Of a stretch of DNA of 33,970 bases, positions 29,600 to 33,970 are shown piece after piece (positions within the stretch are counted from its first letter, which is position 1; every line of letters starts with the position of its first letter). The notes under the pieces are model-generated. The model made no database searches. It was not told where the DNA came from and saw only the letters and a program-made list of their open reading frames with translations. Source of the DNA: Nanobdellota archaeon (GTDB lineage: Archaea > Nanobdellota > Nanobdellia > CSSed11-243R1). The stretch lies in NCBI GenBank assembly GCA_021162365.1, contig JAGGYW010000003.1, forward strand, positions 1 to 33,970, read 5' to 3'. The position numbers and the translations under genes were made by a program.

Positions 29600-30193
29600 A
29601 TGATTGAGTTTTCAAAAGATAGTATCCGGCTGAATCGACCATTGACGAAGTTAGATATATTTGTGATAAAGTTTCTATCAATTTTAGATAGTAACGACAT
29701 AAATTATGTTTTGGTTTCAGGTTATGTTCCTATACTTTTTGGTAGGACAAGAATGACTGAAGATGTAGATGTGCTAACAGAGAAACTTAGTTTTGATAAA
29801 TTTAAAGAGTTAGTGAGTAAAATATTAGAAAATGGCTTCTGGTGTTTGAATACTAATGACATCAATGAGATGTATGATATGTTAATTAAGGGTTTGTCTG
29901 TTAGATTCTCCAAAAAAGATGAAGTTATTCCAAATATTGAGATGAGGTTCATTAAAACAGAGATAGATAAGTATGCAATTAAAAATAAAGTGAAAGTGAA
30001 ATTGGAGAAGCACTTTGTTGTGGTATCACCGCTCGAGCTCCAAATTGCATATAAACTTTTCTTGGGTTCTGATAAAGATATAGAAGATGCACGGTATTTA
30101 TTCAAACTATTTGAAGAGCATTTAAATAAGCAAAAGATTAATGAATTTGCACGGATTTTAAATGTTACCGATAAGGTGAAATATCTTGAGTGA
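29600..30193 (+). CDS. Nucleotidyltransferase-fold protein of an NTase/small-protein pair
   Basis: The 197-aa protein has VSGYVPILFGRTRMTEDVDVL (about 40-60), the G-x-x-P-x-L-x-G-R-T-R-x-T-x-D-V-D pattern of AbiEii/MNT-type nucleotidyltransferases. EDVDV holds the metal-binding acids. The later SPLELQIAYKLFLGSDKDIEDARYL is typical of that family. Such proteins can be toxins that transfer nucleotides to tRNA or proteins, or antitoxins. The start is an ATG after a T-rich leader. It overlaps the next gene by 8 nt. Confidence 0.75.
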   Translation: MIEFSKDSIRLNRPLTKLDIFVIKFLSILDSNDINYVLVSGYVPILFGRTRMTEDVDVLTEKLSFDKFKELVSKILENGFWCLNTNDINEMYDMLIKGLSVRFSKKDEVIPNIEMRFIKTEIDKYAIKNKVKVKLEKHFVVVSPLELQIAYKLFLGSDKDIEDARYLFKLFEEHLNKQKINEFARILNVTDKVKYLE

Positions 30194-30335
30194 CCTATTG
30201 CGAGAATTAAGGAAACAGAAAAAAATAAACTTCAGGGAGCGACTAAAGTTTATTGATATGTGGGTTGATTTTGTAAAAAAACATCCAAAAAAAAGTGGCA
30301 AGCAATACAAGAGTTTCATAGATAGCTTTTTCTGA
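30186..30335 (+). CDS. Small basic protein (49 aa), partner of the NTase
   Basis: The TTG start at 30186 has AAGGTG (30173-30178) at good spacing and overlaps the NTase stop codon. The product is helical and basic, MSDLLRELRKQKKINF at the start and KHPKKSGKQYKSFIDSFF at the end. Tight coupling to an NTase-fold gene resembles two-gene toxin-antitoxin units. No family is recognised. Confidence 0.5.
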   Translation: MSDLLRELRKQKKINFRERLKFIDMWVDFVKKHPKKSGKQYKSFIDSFF

Positions 30336-30346
30336 GGTAATTTGCA

Positions 30347-31558
30347 ATGGTAGCTCCTGCGAATCTTTGTGTTATATGTAAGGGTGGAAAGCATCTTTGT
30401 GGTGTTAATCCATGCCCGCTTTTAGCTAAATTTAATGTTAAGCAAAAGTTGGAAATTGGCAGGGAATTTTCCGGACCATCAACTTCTGTTTTTGTCGGGC
30501 ATTCAAATTATCCAAATGTTTTTGTTGGTCCAATTGGTGCAATTGAAAACGAGAATTTAGTTGACAATCCTGCCAAGTGGTTTGGCATGGAATACAGCAA
30601 AATAATTGAAATGCGTTCTCTAACTATTCGCTCAAAGGCAGTTCAGAATGTTAAATCAAAAAATAGATTTGTTGAAGAAAATCAGCTTCTGGCTATGTCA
30701 AAAAAGCCAACAGATGTTGACCTGAAATTTCTGAAAAAGCCGAATTTTAAAGTCAGCTTCTCTGATGTAACTCAACCTATGGGTCCTTCTGCTCCAATTG
30801 AAAAAATGAAAATTGTTGAAAATCCGAAAATACCACATAAAGTCGATAAGGTCGTTGATGATGAATTAAAGGCAGTTGAGCAGGTAAATGTTCTTTACAA
30901 AAATTTTGATATTTATTACATAACAAACATTTTCACAAGCGGGGCTCTTGGGAAGTATGAAAATCAAAAGCTAGTTCCAACCAGGTGGAGCATAACAGCA
31001 GTTGATGACATTTTAGCTAAAGAGATGATGAAAAGAATTCGCGAATATCCTGAAGTAAATTCCTACTTCGTTTATGAGTCAAAATATCTCGACAATCACT
31101 TTGTTATTCTTTTGATGCCTGGTAGGTGGGAGTATGAAAATTTTGAAGCGTGGGCTCTAGGCTCTTCTTGGGCACAACAGGCAAAAGAAACTTTCTTTTT
31201 GGAAGAATACGAGCCATTTGAAGGAAGGAAAACTTATGCGGATAAGGAAGGTGGAGGATATTATGCTGCCCGCTTTGCCGTATGCGAAGCTCTTGACAAA
31301 ATGAAGAGACAGGCGAGAGTAATTGTTTTTAGGGAAATATCTGAAGGATACATAGTTCCCCTTGGTGTTTGGCAGGTTAGAGAAAATGTAAGGAATGCAA
31401 TGAAATCAGATCCTAAAAAGTTCCAAACCCTTGGTGAAGCCCTTTCATATATAAACTCAAAGCTTAGCATCCCGATTTCTAGATACAAGCAGCAAAGTAG
31501 AATTTTGCAGCAGAAGAGCCTTTTTGACTTCGCCGAAAGATTTAAAAATACTACTTGA
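30347..31558 (+). CDS. nreA: DNA repair protein NreA
   Basis: The 403-aa archaeal NreA has an N-terminal zinc-binding CVICKGGKHLCG plus CPLL, then the two conserved domains typical of the family (FSGPSTSVFVGHSNYPNVFV and ILLMPGRWEYENFEAWALG). It ends with QKSLFDFA, a PCNA-interacting peptide (QxxLFxF). NreA works with PCNA and possibly UvrABC in DNA repair. Shine-Dalgarno GAGGT precedes the ATG. Confidence 0.93.
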   Translation: MVAPANLCVICKGGKHLCGVNPCPLLAKFNVKQKLEIGREFSGPSTSVFVGHSNYPNVFVGPIGAIENENLVDNPAKWFGMEYSKIIEMRSLTIRSKAVQNVKSKNRFVEENQLLAMSKKPTDVDLKFLKKPNFKVSFSDVTQPMGPSAPIEKMKIVENPKIPHKVDKVVDDELKAVEQVNVLYKNFDIYYITNIFTSGALGKYENQKLVPTRWSITAVDDILAKEMMKRIREYPEVNSYFVYESKYLDNHFVILLMPGRWEYENFEAWALGSSWAQQAKETFFLEEYEPFEGRKTYADKEGGGYYAARFAVCEALDKMKRQARVIVFREISEGYIVPLGVWQVRENVRNAMKSDPKKFQTLGEALSYINSKLSIPISRYKQQSRILQQKSLFDFAERFKNTT

Positions 31559-31567
31559 GGGTAGTTG
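31548..31567 (+). promoter_or_regulatory. Palindrome ATACTAC-N6-GTAGTTG before the NTase-like gene
   Basis: It lies at the very end of nreA, between a TATA-like TTTAAAAATA (31541-31550) and ATG 31572. The overlap with the nreA stop codon limits chance formation by coding constraint only partly. The layout matches the other repressor-type sites. Confidence 0.5.
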
Positions 31568-31571
31568 CTTT

Positions 31572-32117
31572 ATGGGATTGGTTGATGAATTAAGCGATTT
31601 GTTTGGAAATAAGGAAACTATAGATACTGTGATGGAGCTAGGCTCAGTTTTCACAAAGTTAGATTTGTTTGCATTAGCTGGAAGAGCTGCAGTTGATATG
31701 CACTTGGAAAATAGTTTAGGAGAGTATAAAATGATTGAGCTTTTATCGACTTGTGATAAAGTTAATTCTGCTGTCAATGAATTGCGGTCTAATGGGTATA
31801 AAATAAAATCTGTTACAAGAGGAAATTCATCCTATGAAGTTGAACTTCAGAAGGGGGTCAAACTTCCAGTTAGAATATATGCATATGATTGCTTGCCAAA
31901 TGTGTTAAAAGATGCAGAAAAAAAGATGATCACAAATGGGAGTGCAGCTTACGACGTGATTCTTGCATCACCCGAAGATATTTTCTTGATTGGATTGCTC
32001 CATGACAAAACATATAATCCTCTTATGTCCAAGGTTGACAGGAAAAAGGCATATGAGAAATATATGCGATTTCCGGAAGAGCTAAAAGAAAAAATGAATT
32101 GGAAGTTTAAGCAGTAG
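31572..32117 (+). CDS. Nucleotidyltransferase-like protein, probably degenerate
   Basis: The 181-aa protein has LFALAGRAAVDMHLENS in the place of the NTase G[GS]xA motif, and later VILASPEDIFLIGLL, which is typical of the AbiEii-like family. The acidic DxD that should follow the first motif is not evident (EYKMIELLST), so it may be inactive or a distant member. It has its own promoter with a TNACTAC palindrome. The last 11 nt overlap the convergent aminopeptidase gene. Confidence 0.5.
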   Translation: MGLVDELSDLFGNKETIDTVMELGSVFTKLDLFALAGRAAVDMHLENSLGEYKMIELLSTCDKVNSAVNELRSNGYKIKSVTRGNSSYEVELQKGVKLPVRIYAYDCLPNVLKDAEKKMITNGSAAYDVILASPEDIFLIGLLHDKTYNPLMSKVDRKKAYEKYMRFPEELKEKMNWKFKQ

Positions 32118-33117
32118 CAAGAAGTTCTTCATTTAATACTCCATTTTTATAAACTGTTATTTCTTCCCCTTTGTCGTTACGTGCTATTATTGTTGCATTA
32201 TAAAGCAAGTAATCCTCGTGATCATTACAGGCGTAAATTGAACCAAATTCTGTGCTTGGTCCTCTTGCAATGTGTGGGCCGTGTTTTTCACTTTCAAGAA
32301 TTTTAGATTTAGGATCTGCATTCACATTAAATCCAAGACCCAACTCCCCAATAATATCGTTGTATTCTATTTTTCCAATTTCATCGCTGAGCAGCTTTTC
32401 CAGCTCTTTGTTCTCACTTTCAATTTTTACAACTCTCCCCCTTTTCCATGTGACAATTACGGGCTTTGTCAATAGGTGTTCGCCCGCCCTGCTGTAGGCA
32501 CACATTTCGCCATTTGCAGAATCTTCAAGGGGGCCGATGAATATTTCTCCTGCTGGCAGGTTTCCGAACCCCCTTTCCGCCACAGTTAAATCGTCAAGCC
32601 ATCTTCTTCCGTCTGTGCGCAGAGTCATCTTATACTCTCCGTTTTCACCTGTAATTATTTCAAATTCGGTGTAGTCCTTTAGAACTTCTTTGAGCTTTAT
32701 TGCCTTCTTTTTCATTTCATTATAATCTATATCAAACGGACCTCCCTCTCTTAGCATTTCTTCAGTTATGCCCGGGCAGTGTGCTATTCTTCCAATTTCT
32801 TCAAGCTTTGTTAGAAGTTTAATTCTCATCGGCCTCTCGTCAGAATAAGCTTCAAACAAAGTAATTGTTAAACTTGGATTTAATTCACCAATAACTTGGT
32901 TTAGGTCTTCTGGTATCTCTTTTAGGGGTCTTTTATAGTCGTCTAAATAAAATCTCCTTAGAGTGCCGTCGAAATCGCTGTTGAGAATTGCCCTTTCAAA
33001 TTTTTCCACTACACCTTCTTTGCTTCTATCCATTATTATGAGAATGCTTCCTGCATTTTTAATGTCATAAATTGCTTCTAATGCACTTTCTAATCCAGAT
33101 ATTACTCCCATATGCAC
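32107..33117 (-). CDS. M29-type metallo-aminopeptidase
   Basis: The 336-aa protein matches the thermophilic metalloprotease family M29. LPAGEIFIGPLEDS and GELGLGFNVNA supply the glutamate ligands and catalytic residues. HGPHIARG and NDHEDYLLYNAT supply the histidine/aspartate metal ligands. These enzymes cleave N-terminal residues with two metal ions. It is somewhat shorter than the approximately 400 aa of bacterial members. A TNACTAC-type site lies between TATA (about 33144-33152) and the start. Confidence 0.8.
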   Translation of the reverse strand: MHMGVISGLESALEAIYDIKNAGSILIIMDRSKEGVVEKFERAILNSDFDGTLRRFYLDDYKRPLKEIPEDLNQVIGELNPSLTITLFEAYSDERPMRIKLLTKLEEIGRIAHCPGITEEMLREGGPFDIDYNEMKKKAIKLKEVLKDYTEFEIITGENGEYKMTLRTDGRRWLDDLTVAERGFGNLPAGEIFIGPLEDSANGEMCAYSRAGEHLLTKPVIVTWKRGRVVKIESENKELEKLLSDEIGKIEYNDIIGELGLGFNVNADPKSKILESEKHGPHIARGPSTEFGSIYACNDHEDYLLYNATIIARNDKGEEITVYKNGVLNEELLATA

Positions 33118-33123
33118 CCCTAA

Positions 33124-33143
33124 TTACTATGAAGCAGTAACTA
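33124..33143 (-). promoter_or_regulatory. TTACTAT-N6-GTAACTA site before the aminopeptidase gene
   Basis: Arms match the TNACTAC/GTAGTNA consensus at 6 of 7 and 5 of 7 positions. An inner TTACT/AGTAA inverted repeat is perfect. It lies between the TATA box and the ATG at 33117. Confidence 0.4.
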
Positions 33144-33172
33144 ATTTATATGTGTTGTTATTTTATGAATTG

Positions 33173-33406
33173 ATGATAGTTGAAGTTAAAGTTGTTCCAA
33201 AATCGTCTAAAATTTCTGTAGAGAAAAAGAACGGTAAACTTCATGTGAAACTTACTGCTCCTCCGGAGAAAGGAAAAGCAAACAAGCAACTAGTTGAAGT
33301 TTTAGCTGAGCATTTTGGAGTTAGTAAATCAAAAGTTAAAATTTTAAAGGGGGAAACATCTCATAATAAGGTAGTTGAAATCCGCCTAGATGCCTCGGTG
33401 GCGTAG
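33173..33406 (+). CDS. DUF167 (YggU-like) protein
   Basis: The 77-aa protein begins MIVEVKVVPKSSK and contains KLTAPPEKGKANKQLVEVLAEHFG and ILKGETSHNKVVEI, the DUF167/UPF0235 signature. The function of this widespread family is unknown. I start at ATG 33173, about 26 nt after TATA (TTTATATGTG), rather than at an ATG 21 nt upstream. The last 15 nt overlap the start of tRNA-Thr on the same strand. Confidence 0.85.
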   Translation: MIVEVKVVPKSSKISVEKKNGKLHVKLTAPPEKGKANKQLVEVLAEHFGVSKSKVKILKGETSHNKVVEIRLDASVA

Positions 33407-33513
33407 CTGGTAGCGCACCTGCTTGGTAAAACCCTTTCTTAAAAAGAAAGCGTTTACGGAAAGAAGGGGCTCCTGAGAGCAGGAGGTCGTGGGTTCGAAT
33501 CCCACCCGGGGCT
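33392..33513 (+). tRNA. tRNA-Thr(GGU) with one intron
   Basis: Acceptor GCCTCGG (33392-33398) pairs with CCGGGGC (33506-33512), with U73, the discriminator expected for archaeal tRNA-Thr. The anticodon stem is CCTGC/GCAGG (33418-33422 with 33479-33483) around TT-GGT-A. The T arm is GTGGG-TTCGAAT-CCCAC. Removing 49 nt leaves 73 nt. No encoded CCA. The start overlaps the DUF167 gene. Confidence 0.9.
33429..33477 (+). other. Anticodon-loop intron in tRNA-Thr with mirror module
   Basis: At position 37/38. The core is CTTTCTT (33434-33440), AAA, AAGAAAG (33444-33450), CGTTTACG, GAAAGAA (33459-33465), enclosed by CCC/GGGG. Confidence 0.82.
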
Positions 33514-33520
33514 TTCGATT

Positions 33521-33874
33521 ATGGAATACTCGCTTTCATATTGGAAGAAGAAACTAAGGAAGATATGTGAGAAAGATATTGTTGGCTTGCGAAGCTTTCG
33601 CTCTCATGCATGGACAAGAGCTATAAGTAGAAACATAGGAAGTACCACTGTTTTATATCATCTCACACATCCTGAAAATTTAGAAAAAGTAGAAAAGAGC
33701 AAAAAGTATGATAACACTGTGAATTTATATTTTAAATTAAGCAATGTCCGTTCTCTTTTTGTGGCTTTGATGCCAAAGACTATAGATGGAAAAGAAAAGT
33801 TTATAGTTAAGACAACGTATATAATAAATAAGAAATTTCAGCGTAGGTTGGGGGATAAAAGATGGAAAAAATGA
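33521..33874 (+). CDS. Hypothetical protein, possible toxin of a DUF4258-like pair
   Basis: The 117-aa basic protein has RSHAWTRAISRNIGSTTVLYHL near 27-48, an H-x-x-x-R-x-x-x-R pattern like that of DUF4258/BrnT-type RNase folds. Beta-strands follow (VNLYFKLSNVRSLFVALM, KFIVKTTYIIN). The next gene, a likely DUF2283 protein, overlaps by 4 nt. This pairing is common in prokaryotes and is thought to be toxin-antitoxin-like. The family call is tentative. It begins 7 nt after tRNA-Thr. Confidence 0.5.
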   Translation: MEYSLSYWKKKLRKICEKDIVGLRSFRSHAWTRAISRNIGSTTVLYHLTHPENLEKVEKSKKYDNTVNLYFKLSNVRSLFVALMPKTIDGKEKFIVKTTYIINKKFQRRLGDKRWKK

Positions 33875-33970
33875 AGTTCGAATTTGATTACGATTCTTAT
33901 GGAGATTCGTTGTTTATTCACAAGAGAGATGCTAATGTAAGGTATTCTATAGAGCTTGGAGATGATTATG
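33871..33970 (+). CDS. Probable DUF2283 protein, 5' part (cut by window edge)
   Basis: ATG 33871 overlaps the stop of the previous gene (ATGA). The visible residues, KFEFDYDSYGDSLFIHKRDA, fit the DUF2283 start (YD...D.LYI). The rest lies outside the window. It is likely co-transcribed with, and possibly the antitoxin of, the upstream gene. Confidence 0.55.
   Translation, partial: MKFEFDYDSYGDSLFIHKRDANVRYSIELGDDY

Noticed and set aside
1-33970. CRISPR array, insertion sequence or prophage
   Set aside because: I found no regularly spaced direct repeats, transposase, integrase or long terminal inverted repeats in the window.

Overview
The window reads as a low-GC archaeal chromosome segment. 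Archaeal markers are the tRNA-dependent amidotransferase GatDE, an archaeal-type AsnRS, Pelota, the DNA-repair protein NreA with a C-terminal PCNA-binding motif, archaeal cytidylate kinase, TrmB-family regulators, a METTL5-like methyltransferase, and tRNA genes with several introns. Promoters are TATA boxes about 25 nt upstream of the start codon, and many genes look leaderless. FtsZ plus many small single-gene transcription units fits a euryarchaeal or DPANN-like lineage. The sequence alone does not settle the phylum.

Layout. 1-2451: a truncated gene, two HTH regulators and a nitroreductase. 2452-4140: ftsZ between two structured non-coding stretches. 4146-6106: a SWIM zinc-finger gene pair and a small unknown gene. 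6237-9728: gatD, an unknown 122-aa gene and gatE. 9735-13094: an NTase-GNAT fusion, then a TrmB regulator, a metallophosphoesterase and a METTL5-like methylase. 13139-17310: mostly unknown small genes, an RNA ligase and a PIN-domain protein. 17411-20435: asnS with an unusual leader, an MFS transporter, a structured intergenic region and a small membrane protein. 20418-25713: pelA, a mini zinc ribbon, an amino-acid permease, tRNA-Glu, a second MFS transporter and small genes. 25762-33970: tRNA-Leu, a long coiled-coil protein, cmk, an NTase/small-protein pair, nreA, a second NTase-like gene, an M29-type aminopeptidase, a DUF167 protein, tRNA-Thr, and a gene pair resembling DUF4258/DUF2283 toxin-antitoxin modules.

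Three signals stand out. (1) Six of the seven inferred introns in the three tRNAs carry one module: a pyrimidine arm, its complementary purine arm, an 8-nt spacer, and a second purine arm that is the mirror image of the first. The module sits in D-loop, anticodon-loop and T-loop introns. Variants also occur next to gatD, asnS and an MFS gene. The arms change sequence together, as an intramolecular purine-purine-pyrimidine triplex would require. (2) The asnS leader holds two tiny ORFs with start codons, both ending in Tyr-Arg-Asn next to the stop. This suggests control by asparaginyl-tRNA supply. (3) An imperfect palindrome, TNACTAC-N6-GTAGTNA, lies next to the TATA box or start of about ten scattered accessory genes (RNA ligase, PIN protein, NTase-GNAT, peptidase, unknowns). 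It is not seen at the housekeeping genes, which suggests a dispersed regulon.
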